This document shows positions 46,949-58,283 of a DNA stretch of 64,000 bases, in pieces. The stretch spans positions 1 through 64,000 of the forward strand of contig PUQB01000078.1 in assembly GCA_003024785.1 (NCBI GenBank), in the 5' to 3' direction. Origin of the DNA: Selaginella tamariscina (Eukaryota > Streptophyta > Lycopodiopsida > Selaginellales > Selaginellaceae). The notes under the pieces were generated by a model. The model was given only the letters and a program-made list of their open reading frames with translations. It searched no databases and was not told where the DNA came from. The position numbers were made by a program, and so were the translations under genes. Each line of letters starts with the position of its first letter. Position 1 is the first letter of the stretch.

Positions 46949-49900
46949 ATGTATAATACTGGAGATAAAGTATGTCTTCTTCGGAACACGAGATAGTTGG
47001 CACTGGAACTGTGGAAGTTCGAGATGATAATGCATCATGTCACAATATTGCCCAAGGATCTTGTGTGTACGTATGGGTGAACATCATTTTCAAGCATGTT
47101 GAGGTTCCTGGAATGGAATTTGAGGAGGGTTCTCCTGTATTGTGGAATTTGGATAAAGTCAAGGCTGACACAGAATACAGAGTCACAAACAAACAGTAGC
47201 ACGAGTTTTCCAATGATGGCTTGCCTACTGTGATGGATGAGGTGATTCTCTTTTTCATGAGATTGAGGTTGGGAGAGGCATCATCACAGCTATAAATCCA
47301 ATGGAAGTAGTGTCAGAAGAGAAACTAGGGTCCGACTTCGTGGGTGTAGTTGTGACAGAGGTTTCACCTAATGGCACTTTGCATCCTGGATCCCTCGTGA
47401 GGTGGCGAACATCTGAATTAAGACGGCAAGATGGTTCAACATATTCTGGGTTGGATTTCAGTAATAACAACCCGAAAGAACAACTCATATTTGAAGAGGT
47501 TCCTTGCATTGGTCCTATTATAAGAAAAAGGCGATTCATGGGTTGCAGATCTTCCCCTACATGTTTCAGCAAAAGGGTGAAGATGGATCCTACATCTTCC
47601 AAAAGTGTTACATTTTCACGATTGACTGCTGCAAGAAGAAGTGTTGTCAGATGGCAGACCGGAATGAAATTACCCAATGTAGACATGTCTTTCGTACACT
47701 CACCCAAAAGCAAAGGCATGAGTTTGTATATGCTGCACTAACTGGGTGTATTGATGGAATGGCTTCGGACACAGGTTATCAGAGTACATCCATGGTATTT
47801 AATAAGGTGGCCATCTGCTTCAAAGCTTGGTACAGTATATATGGGATCAAAACCACGTTCTACCGTCGGAGGGATGAGTGGTTAGATGGAGCGCGAACCT
47901 TAGTACATGGGAACTGGCTTGGTCAAAACCCGCTCTCACATTATGGCAGCCATAGAGATACTCAAGGCTTTTGTGGAAGCAAATGCAGACAAGATGCCTC
48001 ACAAATGCCGAACCACAAATGCAGGGGTCAGGGAAAATCTCAAGGTTTTGCCTTCGATCTACACTCAATTGAAGCTGTGTGAACATGTGAACAAGTGCCT
48101 CAGCTTGATGGGGCTGCAAGCAATCTGCATTGGTACCTTCAACAACATATGGAATACTCATTTTAAGGATGTGGAGATTGCAAAACACTCTAGCTTTTCC
48201 AAGTGTGACACTTGTACATCATTGAAGGCTACAGAGGCTTGTGCAAAAACCTTGGTGGAATCACTGCCATTCAAAAGAAGATGGAGGCCCACATGATTGC
48301 GCAACAAACTTGCCGGTCTCAGTACTATGCACACCGCATGCTTTTGTGTCACACCCATCAGAGTACCTGTGCTTGATCCATGACAAGATGGATCATTCAA
48401 AGACCAGCATTCCAAAGCTCGTTGCAACACCAAAGTGCCTTGGAAATGTCATGAAACTTCTGATTTCATTGACAGGTGTGCTAACACATGGACACGGTTG
48501 TGAATCATATGGACACTTTTCACTTCCACATTGGTCTAGCACTCCAATTTCACTATTGGGTCGTTGGCCATGTGTTTCAGAAACCTTGAAGCCCACTCAC
48601 AGACAAGTCCTATCGGTGATCTCAAAGTGAAGAAACAACACCTTCAACCTTTACATAATGCTCTCATGAACACGTATGCACTTGAGGCTACTTGGGAATA
48701 TGAGAGGCATTGTCAGCAACCTGCACAAAAAACAGATGGCCCTGTTGAGAGTTCAGGTTCAGTGGAGGGATTTAGTCAAATAATGTACATGTGTCCTCAA
48801 CATCAAATAAGCTTCCTCGTCATTTGCTTTTACAGATGGATAATTGTGTAGGCGAGAACAAAAATAGGTAAATCATTTTACTTAAGGGTTTCTCAAACTC
48901 ATACTTACTTTTATTTTCTAGATATGTGCTAGCATACTTGTCAATGCTTGTTGCCAAAGGTGTGTTTGAAACAATCACGCTCAGTTTTCTTATGGTTGGT
49001 CACACTCATGAAGATATTGATGCATTCTTCAGCAAGGTCTCCAACTCTACAAAAAGGACAAGTGCACTTACCTTACCGCATATGATGAATCTTTTTGAAA
49101 ATTGCATCTCCAAAAAAAGTTGTGCTTTGCTTGTGACTGAGGTGCCAGACTTCAAAAAATTTCTCAAGGAGTATATAAAAGAGGGGAGTGATTCTTTAGT
49201 TGGTCACCTTGTGTCGCTACAATTCTTTTTCTCCATACGAGATGGTATACCTATTATGCAGTACAAGTTACGGCCATCAGAGCATGAGTGGTTACCGAAA
49301 GAGGGGTTAATGCTCTTCAAAAGTGGAGAGAATGGAAAGCCACTTCTCCCAGAAGGACAACCAGACCCTATTCCATTGAGTGCCCAGCTCAAGGAACAAG
49401 AGGTTATTATTGATGGCATCAAAAATATGTGGCATGGGTTCAAAAATCGATGCCAAAGAATTCTGATAAGGCAACTGGTTACTCAGAACTATATAAGCAT
49501 GTGGTCAACTATTGGGAGACTGTTGTTCGAGAGTTGGAAGGGCCTACTGTCACAAGTACAGAATTGCAACACCCTTTCTGGCCTAAAACAAGGTGGCGAG
49601 AGGAGATTGAAATGACATCACTGAGCATAGACGACATAGAAGCCAGTAGTGATGTGGAAGTGCAAACCCCACACTTTGTTGGACAAAGGAACCAAAAACC
49701 TAAAGCATACTTTGATTGCTGCAAGGATCTTCAAAAACTAATGATGGTTCTCATTACTCCAGATGCGTCATATAATCAGCCTATTTGGATGGGTCAAATT
49801 ATCGACACACCTGAAGTAATCACAAAAAATAGTATTGTTAAGGTTGCATGGTTCAAACCACAAAAAAGGCGACACGAGAAGGAGAGCGAAAGATATAATG

Positions 49901-50049
49901 GATGCCTAGAGAAAACATGGTCTCCCAATCAAAAAGACCCAGCATGTTTTATAAATGTTAAATCCATTCGATATGGGTGGATGTCAAGAAGCGTTGATAA
50001 AGTCACGATTAACAAAATTGCAAGGGAATGTATGTTTTCTAAAGCTTAA
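46949..50049 (+). pseudogene. DDE-type transposase gene, element III copy
   Basis: It starts at ATG 46,949 (YNTGDKV after the acceptor) and ends at 50,049, with a 54-base intron at 48,868-48,921. It retains both TNP1-like modules, TTFYRRRDEW (~47,855), LIHDKMDHSK (~48,375) and VGHTHEDIDAFFS (~48,995). It alone keeps the frame across HPFWPKTRWREEIEM (~49,580). MDNCAGEN has become MDNCVGEN (48,835-48,860). Frames break near 47,195, 47,620, 47,850, 48,265, 48,540, 48,770 and 49,425. Confidence 0.8.
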
Positions 50050-50524
50050 AGCAATTACAAAATTATAAAATATCATATATTTAATATTCATAATTATTAT
50101 AAACTCTTTAATAATAGTACCAAATTGTTTACTTAACTATATAAATTTAAAAAATGATATGGAAGATTGACTATATTATTATAGGATTTTATATATATTT
50201 ATTACTACTACAAATTTTTAATTAATAATGTTATATTTAAATATTAATATTTTAATAACAACATCAATATTTATATAATGTACCTCTTATGCTCTTCCTG
50301 AATTGTTATATTAGGCAATATATTATATAATTTAATACCTTCTACTTTTATAATGTTATTAATTTTTGTTCAATGAATGCTATAATTTATTAAAGGGTAG
50401 AATACAAAATAGAATATTCTAAAGAATATTTTGTTTTCAAACATATATTCTAAAGAATATTCTTTAATATTAGAAAATGCTAATTAAATAGCTAAAATTG
50501 CTAATTATTAGGAAATGGGATTAG

Positions 50525-50552
50525 CCATGCCCATTTTAGTTACAACATGCAT
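50525..50552 (-). repeat. Terminal inverted repeat, transposase end of element III
   Basis: Read inward on the minus strand: ATGCATGTTGTAACTAAAAT then GGGCATGG. Just outside is AATA (50,553-50,556), followed by the rest of the interrupted 54-bp unit. Confidence 0.8.
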
Positions 50553-50582
50553 AATAGACTTTACATGCAAAAAAGGTAATGT

Positions 50583-51949
50583 AATTTATATTGTTGAACT
50601 CACAACGTGACATCTTTAGTATGTAATAAATTCGATAGTAACTCTAACTTACTATGTCATTTCAAATCATACTCATATAATACCTTGAATGAAGAGATAT
50701 TAATTAAGTTTTAAATATAAATAACCTTATGCATGAATTTTATATATTTAAATATCATCCCATTGAGTGTATAATTTAATCGTCCATGTTATGAATGATA
50801 TAAAGAAGAGGTAAATGAATGTTTAACACATAATGGAGTGCATAACATTGCAAGGAAAGTTAGTTAATGACCATTATTTTGAAAGTATCCACTTTGAATA
50901 AGAGTGTTGTAAAATCACATGATATTATTAATATAACAATTGCATCTATAAGTGAACCAACATGTTATTTTAATTCTTTAAAAAAAAAAATAAAAAGGTC
51001 TTATCATATCAATTACAACCAACTCAAAAAGGCAAGAACTAATATATTTTTATAATATGCCTAAAGAAAGTGTGAAACATAAATAAAAGATATAATAAGT
51101 AATAATTAATCTTTAAAATTTGTCTTCACAAAATACACCAAATATTTTAAAATCGAAATTAAATATGATATTTTTAGAATTAATCCTCATACATTTTATC
51201 ATATTGGAGTTACAATTGAACATTAATATATATTGTTAGAACCAAAATTATAAACTATAAGAAAAATTTATAAACTCATTCATACATGGCTTACTCTTTT
51301 GTGTAGCTCGTAATACCTCTAAAGATTATAAGTTAACATTGAACACTTGAGGGGCTTATACCAAACCAAAACACTCCATAAAACTATTATTACATAATAT
51401 AATTATCAAGAGGTGTTTTATGAAATAAAATTAACATCAACCATTGTTAATTTTGAAATTTTAAAGCTACAATGTTCATCGTGTTGCATGATTTATGTAT
51501 GCAAATTTATATAATATAATTTTGTTGATGGTTTAAGGCAAGGGTTTGAGCTCTAGGGTTTATATAGATTTATTTGCAAGTGTTTAAAAGTAACAATTTC
51601 AACTCCATAATTAGGGTTTGCATAGCTTTATGCATGGCTTATTTCCGAAATCATTGCCCTTAGCAACGTCTCCATGTGCAGCTCCAAAAGTACTTTAACA
51701 ACATATCTCTTTATTTTACATGAATACTAGTGAGATAATAATAAAGAAGTTCAAGGACTTTTTAATTAGTTTCTTTTAGAAAAACGATTAGTAAGAAGGG
51801 GTTAAAGAAAATCTTCAAACAACTAGTAGAAGAGAACATTAGAGGCAAAGTCGCTCTTTTATGTAATAGAGTAATATCTTTGTTGTAAAATCCACATCTT
51901 TCACACACACATAAAAAAATGTATGCAAACACACAATCTTCTTTTTCTC
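50583..51949. other. AT-rich intergenic DNA
   Basis: No gene, clear repeat or regulatory feature is supported. Short open frames here have no recognisable protein character. Confidence 0.6.
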
Positions 51950-52600
51950 TATAATTACACACACAAGTAAATACATATATCTTTTTCTTTCTCTCTCACA
52001 CACACAAACACAAGCACAAACACATGCTCACATACAAATTCTCTCTCTCATGCACACACACACATAAACATAAACACATGAAACATACAATCTTCTCTCT
52101 ATAAACACACACACAAATGGAAAATAAACGCATGCTCATATACAAAGTCTCTCTCTCGTGAACACAAATACATAAAACACAATCTTCTCTCTCTAATCAC
52201 ACACAAGCAAACACACAATTTTTCTCTTTCTTACTTACATAAATGCATGTAAGCACTTAATCCTTTTTTTTTTCTAATCGTACGCACACACTAGCAAACA
52301 CATAATCTTCTCTCTTTATAATCATACACACATATGCATGCTCACATACAAACTCTCTCTTTCATGCACATGCAACAATCTCTCTCTTTCTCTCTCACAC
52401 ACACACAAACACAAATGCATGTAGGCACACAATCTTCTCTTTTTCTCTTTCTATAATCACACACACATACAAACAAAAACATATACTCACAACAATCTCT
52501 CTCTCTCACATGCACACACACCACACACAAACACAATCACATGTAGACACATAATCCTCTCTCTATGTAATCACACATACAAACACAAATACATACTTGT
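51950..52600. repeat. CA- and CT-rich imperfect tandem repeat
   Basis: Alternating ACACACAAACACA and TCTCTCTC tracts form irregular units that include CATGCATGTAG- and AATCTTCTCTCT-type segments. Apparent Cys-rich frames on the minus strand are translations of GT runs. Confidence 0.85.
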
Positions 52601-52989
52601 TATTTATAGTTAACATGATCTTAATACATTCTTGTTTATATTAATTTTCCTCCTCTTATCTTCATGCAAATGACAATGTGTGAAGCGTGTCGCACGATTT
52701 TAACCTCAAAGAAGAACATGTTTAATAATGATGATAATAACATTTAAATAAGTGAATAAAAATGTTGAAGTAAGAGTTTTTAAAATGATTTTATTATAAT
52801 TTTTAATTTAATATGTAACTATAAAACTAAAGAATGATTATGTGGAACCTTTAGCCCTCCCAACTTCTTAAAACACATTTAAGAAGATAAAATGAGAATG
52901 AAACGAGGAACATTAATATATAGACAAGGAACATAAACAAACATCCAAAAAGAGGTGGTAAAGGTAATTAAAAAAGAAAGAAAACCAAA

Positions 52990-53983
52990 AAAGCTTTTGA
53001 CAAGATAAAATATCTCTTTTACATTTTTGAATAAATAGTTTTTAATAAATGTCATAATTTTTATTATGACCCCCCTTTTACTTAAAATTGATTATTATTA
53101 CTTACTAAATTATTTATGAACCCTAAATTTAATGAGAACAACCCGATTAGTGCATTTAAGTGTTTAAGGGTTGTCCAGTTAACTGTCACTAGATACCTCA
53201 AAAAACTTTATAAAGATAGCACTTACCTTTTAAAAGGCTCTTCCCTTTGTTTTAATGTCTTGATGAAGTTTTTATAAGTTTTCTAATTAAATCTTTAGGG
53301 ATAGAATGTCAAAGCTGTTAAAGTTTAAATTCGAAGAGTAACACATGGCTGTCAAGTGGCCATCCAGCATTAACACTCTGTATAAACAATGCTAAGTCTT
53401 TTAAGATAATCCCAAGAACCTAACTCAGATGTATAAAACTTAGGGTTCTACTCTAAGTCCTTAGAATGATTATCCAAACCTTAGAGGATAATATGAATAA
53501 ACTTTAAAATCCTACCCCAAAAGACTTAGACAGGCTCATGCCCTAAGCTCACTAAGAAGACATGCCTTGCACATACCTCGTGATAAAACCAAGGCATCAT
53601 GACTTACCTTTTGAGAAATCACCCTCATCAAGGAGTACAACCCCTTTAGGGCGATAAGGGGTGCCTGAACCACGTCTAACCCCTAAGGGTTTGAGTGACC
53701 AAGTCATACCTTAGACTTAGGGTTAGTACTTAATGAGGAACGAGTGTGTGCCATAGGACATGAGACTCGCTAAAGTTAGGTTTGGATAACTCTAAGTGGA
53801 CAACTCCATAAGTGCCTCACAAAGGGGCTCAGGCTAATGAGCTTAGGTTGTCCAGCCACTTGGATCCCAATGAGAACACCCATAGCTAAGTGTGCTAATA
53901 ACACACCTAGTTACGAGACCTAACCTCCCTTGAGTCGATGCCCAAGGCTTAACACCCTAATGCAAGCGCAAGCATGCTTGCTT
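52990..53983. repeat. Left arm of a diverged inverted repeat around the 3' chromovirus
   Basis: Segments such as CATAATTTTTATTATGAC (~53,050), TTGATTATTATTACTTACTA (~53,090) and ATAGCACTTACCTTTTAAAA (~53,215) recur in the same order as diverged complements in 61,010-61,150. The rest of the arm is rich in AACCCTAA/CCTTAG words and has no gene. Identity is clearly lower than between the transposon copies. Confidence 0.4.
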
Positions 53984-53988
53984 GCTAG
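53984..53988. repeat. 5-bp target-site duplication GCTAG (partner 60,263-60,267)
   Basis: GCTAG directly precedes the TG of the left LTR and directly follows the CA of the right LTR, as expected for integrase-mediated insertion of an LTR element. Confidence 0.9.
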
Positions 53989-54595
53989 TGTCAAGCCACG
54001 ATCCAGGAACCAGGAAGAGAGCAGGATTCCAAGAATATGAAGGCTTAACTCAGGAACAGGACAAGAGCAGGACGGAACTAGGAACAGGATAGATCCAAGA
54101 GCAGACAGGATCAGGATAGGATCCGGGAGCAAGACAGGAGCAGGATAGGATCCAGGAGCAGGACAGGAACAAGAGCGAGACAGGAGCAGGACAGGAAACA
54201 AGAGAACAGAAAAGACGAGATTATCGTAGTAAGACTGGTGTTGATAGTAACTGATTGTACAACAATTAGGTCGGAGCTTTTATGCTCACAACTCCAAGAG
54301 CTAATCTAGGCATGAGTGCTAAAAGTGGTTGCATGCATGCAAAAGTGATTGCATGCATGCAGAGGCTAAGATGAGTCCACATGTCCCTTATCCTCTAGGC
54401 ATATCCTGTAGGAATCCAATGTATCCTGTGTCCGGAATCCTGGTAGGAATATCCTGTAGGAAAGTCCTGCAACCTATCCTGTATCCGGAATCCTGTAGGA
54501 AAGTTGCAACCCATATCCTGTATCCGGAATCCTGTAGGAAAGTCCTGCAACCCATCCTGTATCCGGAATCCTGTATTCTGTATCGGGTCGTGACA
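53989..54595 (-). repeat. 3' LTR (left)
   Basis: 607 bp, TG...CA. Internally it has a repeated AGGAGCAGGACAGGA-like region and, near its right end, three copies of ATCCGGAATCCTGTAGGAAAG. Confidence 0.9.
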
Positions 54596-54606
54596 GCACC
54601 TCCTCC

Positions 54607-56446
54607 CTAAAGACGAGTTCCACGAGTCTTGGGACCTGGTTTAGCAGGATAATGCCGATGGAAGGCAGCAACCTTGGAAGAAGCATGGAGTAAGTTGGAT
54701 GCAGGTTCCCAAGTGCGATCAGTAGGCAAATACCCTTTCCAATCCACCAAGTATTGGAGTTGGTGACGATGAAGACGAGAATCAAGGATGGCTGCAACTT
54801 CGTACTCAGGTTCAGTGTCAATGACCACAGGAGGGGGAGGAGAAGAAACACGACCGGGAAGAGAAGAAGGATGATACGGCTCCAACAAGGAGGTGTGAAA
54901 CACAGGATGAAGTTTCACCGTGGATGGTAACTCGAGTCGGAAAGCTACAGGATTTACCTCCGCCACGATCCTGTAAGGGCCCAATCGTTGAAAATCCAAC
55001 TTAGAAGAAGGCCTGTTGGTGCGAATGTGTCGACGAAGAAGCCACACGAGATCACCAATCTTGTATGCAGGTGCCGGCTGACGGTGAGCATCAGCATGAT
55101 GCTTGTATCGTTCCTGTGCCTGCTGAAGATGAACCTGGAGATCATCCTGTACCTGCCGAAGATGCTGAAGACGATCCTGTACTGCAGGAGCGGAAGAAGG
55201 AGAAGCGGGAGGAGCAAAGTCAAAACGTGGATGGTGGCCTGTAAGAGCAAAGAAAGGTGTCTGTCCTGTAGATGCGTGAAGGAGTTGTTGTAGGCAAACT
55301 CCGCCATTGGAAGAAGGTCCAACCAGTTGTCCTGCTGGTAACTGATGAAGCAACGAAGATACTGTTCTAAGGTCTGAATTGTGCGTTCGGACTGCCCATC
55401 GGTTTGTGGGTGATATCCTGAAGAAAGATCCGCTTTAACCTGTAGACTCCGAAGAAGCTCTCGCCAAAACTTGGACATGAATTGTGGACCTCGATCGGAA
55501 ACAATGCTCTCAGGAAGACCATGATGTCGGAACACCTCACGGATCACCAACTCGGCAGTTGTCTGACCTGTAGCTGTCTTGTTGCAGGGTAGGAAATGAG
55601 CCTGCTTGGTGAAACGGTCAACCACCACAAGAACTGCATCAATCCACGAGAAGGAGGAAGATCTGTGAGGAAATCCATAGAAATGGATCTCCAAGGAGCA
55701 GAAGGAACAGGAAGAGGACGAAGAAGACCAGAGGGTGCATGATGAGGCATCTTCGACCTGCTACAAGTGTCACAACTCCGTACAAACCTCTCCACAAAAC
55801 CTCGCAACCCAGGCCACCAATAGTTGCGAGTCACCAACTCCACTGTCTTGGCCACACCAAAATGTCCTGTAGCCGGGGTATCATGACAATCCTGTACCAC
55901 ACGAGTCCTGGAAATACCAACAGGAACGTACAGGAGACCTTCCCGGTACAGGAGTCCATCCTGTATGGTGAACAGGTTGTAGTCTGGACGGGAACTGGAG
56001 GAAGAGGAACTTGCAACGTCAGGATGAATGTGTGAGAACACATTCTTTGCCAAGTCGTCTGTAGCCAACTGCGAACGGACGTCCTGTAGGAGTGTTGAAT
56101 TTGCTGGAGCCTGATGAACCTGCAGTGCCGCAAGCCGGAATCGATCAGGACCCAACAACACTTGCCTTTGACAGTCAAATGCAGGATCGCCCGGGCTTGG
56201 TGCAAGGTAAGAGCGCCTAGACAATGCGTCCGCCTTGCCATTCCGAAAACCGGGCCTGTAGACGATGACGAAGTCAAAACGTGATAGGAACTCCCCACCT
56301 AGCCTGTCGCCGACTGAGAACTCGAGCCGTTTGAAAGTACTCCAGGTTCTTGTGATCCGTAAGAACTTGTACAGGATGTGCAGCACCTTCCAGGAAATGC
56401 CGCCACTCCTCAAACGAATCCACAATGGCCTTGAGTTCCTTGTCAT
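54607..56446 (-). pseudogene. Integrase and chromodomain region of the 3' chromovirus
   Basis: Overlapping minus frames carry the HHCC zinc-binding segment (HDTPATGHFGVAKT ... CDTCSRSK, 55,750-55,880) and the catalytic core with VVVDRFTKQAHFLP (~55,620), VSDRGPQF and YHPQTDGQSERT (55,400-55,500). GPYRIVAEVNPVAFRLELP and HPVFHTSLLEPY (54,870-54,980) follow, then a chromodomain (YLVDWKGYLPTDRTWEP, ~54,720) that runs to the stop at 54,607 beside the polypurine tract. A short deletion and frame changes near 55,690 and 55,300 break the frame. Confidence 0.85.
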
Positions 56447-57440
56447 GAATCTCGTAATTGATCTCCGCCGACAGGAACTTACGAGAGTGAAAAGCTACAG
56501 GATGAAGCAACTTGTCCTCTCCAACTTGCGATAGGACGGATCCTACTGCAAAATCCGAGGCATCTGCTTCAATGAAGAAAGGATGAGAAGGGTCAGGATG
56601 TGCTAAAATCGGAGCTGTCGTGAAACGTCCTTGAGTGTTGTGAACGCGTGTTCCGCCTTGTCGGACCAAGAGAAAAGCCTGTGCGCTTGGTGAGTTCTGT
56701 GAGTGGAAGTACACGCTTGGAGAAGTCCTGTATGAACCGCCTGTAGAAGTTTGCAAAGCCAAGGAAACATTGTACATCTCGTACCGACTTGGGCCTCTCC
56801 CACTCCACGATGGTCTTCACCTTGTGCATGTCCATGGAAACGCCAGCAGGAGAGACGATGTAGCCCAAGAACTCCACCGAATCCCTATCGAAAAAACACT
56901 TCTCCAACTTCGCGTACAGGCCATGCTCGCGAAGCCGCTCTAGAACTAGTCGTACATGCTTGTCATGTGCCGCCTGGTCCTTGGAGAAAATCAAGATGTC
57001 GTCGAGGTAGATCACCACAAACTGGTCCAAGAAGTCACGAAAGATGTCGTTCACCATGTGTTGGAACACGCTGGGGCATTGGTAAGGCCGAAAGGCATTA
57101 CCGTGTACTCAAAATGTCCATACCTTGTACGAAAGGCAGTCTTCCACTCATCGCCGGGACGAATCCGTACAAGGTTGTAGGCCCCTCGTAAGTCGATCTT
57201 CGTGAACACCTTTGCTCCTCGCAGCCGATCGAGAAGTTCCGGGATCAATGGCAACGGGTACCGATTCCGAATGGTGACTTGATTCAAACCCCTGTAGTCC
57301 ACAACCAAACGTAAACTCCCATCCTTCTTCTTGACAAAGAAGATAGGCGCTCCTGCAGGGGACTTTGAGTGACGAATGAAGCCGGATGCCAAGTTGTCCT
57401 CGATGTACTGACGAAGAACCTCCAACTCTGTGGGTGACAA
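56274..57440 (-). pseudogene. Reverse transcriptase and RNase H region of the 3' chromovirus
   Basis: It shows [20 protein letters not shown] and [15 protein letters not shown], then [12 protein letters not shown] and [10 protein letters not shown] (57,060-57,360), the catalytic YLDDILIFSKD (~57,010), FLGYIVS, and RNase H with [13 protein letters not shown] (~56,560) and [14 protein letters not shown]. Frame changes occur at about 57,060 and 56,690. Confidence 0.88.
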
Positions 57441-57549
57441 TGCATAAATCGGTCCGAATGGTGGAGTCTTTCCTTCCGCAAGATCAATAGGACAGTCGTA
57501 GGACCTGTGAACAGGAAGAACTGCAGCCTTGTGCTTGTCAAAAACGTCC

Positions 57550-58283
57550 TTAAAGTCGTGGTACTTGGATGGTAGGGAAGAAGGAGGAGAAGGAGAAGGA
57601 GAGGAGAAGGAGATTGAAAAAAGGAGAGTCGGATACAGGAAAGGTAGAAGAGGACGTAGGAGTTACTTGAAAGGCAAAAAGGTGGAAAGGAGCAGGATCA
57701 GTGGCGAGTTCATGCATGGTAGTGGTAAGAACTCGGAGAGGAGAAGGAGGGAGCTGTGACTGAAAAAGAGGAAGGATCTTGGGGGTGGAACAGAAGCAGG
57801 GTAACAGAAAGAGGCAGGATTGGAAAAAACCTGTGTGGTGTTGATGAGTGTACAGGATTGGAAGAATCCTGTACAGGAGTCCGTGGTTGCGCAGAGTGGG
57901 AAGCCTGCGAATGTGCTGACGAATCAACAGGAGGTGGATCCTGTTGAGGAGGAACCTTCGACACTGATACAGGATTGGAAGAACCCTGTACAGGACACCG
58001 CAAACTTACAGGAGTGGAGAGAGCCTGCGGATGTGCTGAGGAACTGACATGAGGTGAATCCTGTCGAGGAGGAGTCTTCAACACTGGTACAGGAACAGGC
58101 ACGGTCAATCCTGTAGCTTGTACTGCCTCAGATACTAAGGATGTATCCTGCACACGGAAGGTACAGGATTGATCCTAGCTGTCGGAGAGGAAAACGTGAG
58201 CGTCCTAGACCTCCAGTCGATCTGCGGATTTGCAACAACGAACCATGGCATGCCCAAAATGATGGGAGTCGACCGAGTCTTGA
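57550..58283 (-). pseudogene. Pro/Ser-rich linker between protease and reverse transcriptase
   Basis: This low-complexity stretch encodes repeated PPRQDSP / SSAHPQA / VQDSSNP-type segments (57,830-58,130) on the minus strand and a GA-rich tract (57,570-57,660). Such an inserted linker is not part of the usual catalytic domains. It contains frame changes. Confidence 0.5.

Larger units (their letters stand above)
36173..50552. mobile_element. Element III: full-length large DNA transposon (14.4 kb)
   Basis: It is bounded by the same ~28-bp inverted ends as element II and by AATA on both sides. Order from the left: NIF/FCP1-like gene (minus), ParB/methyltransferase-like gene (minus), hairpin, palindrome array, TG microsatellites, minisatellite with TTTAGGG, AT-rich centre, palindrome array, transposase gene (plus). 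The 37,636-37,898 stretch is the intergenic part between the first two genes. The 50,050-50,524 stretch is AT-rich without genes and contains paired AGAATATTCT palindromes. Confidence 0.88.

Noticed and set aside
36119..50582. A long (>25 bp) target duplication ACTTTACATGCAAAAGAGGT on both sides of element III
   Set aside because: The left copy is not adjacent to the element. A 54-bp tandem unit explains it, with only AATA duplicated at the insertion point.
50867..51055. Short open frames in 50.6-51.9 kb and 35.6-35.8 kb as genes
   Set aside because: They are short, AT-driven frames in intergenic DNA with no domain, no conservation in the window and no splice or promoter context.
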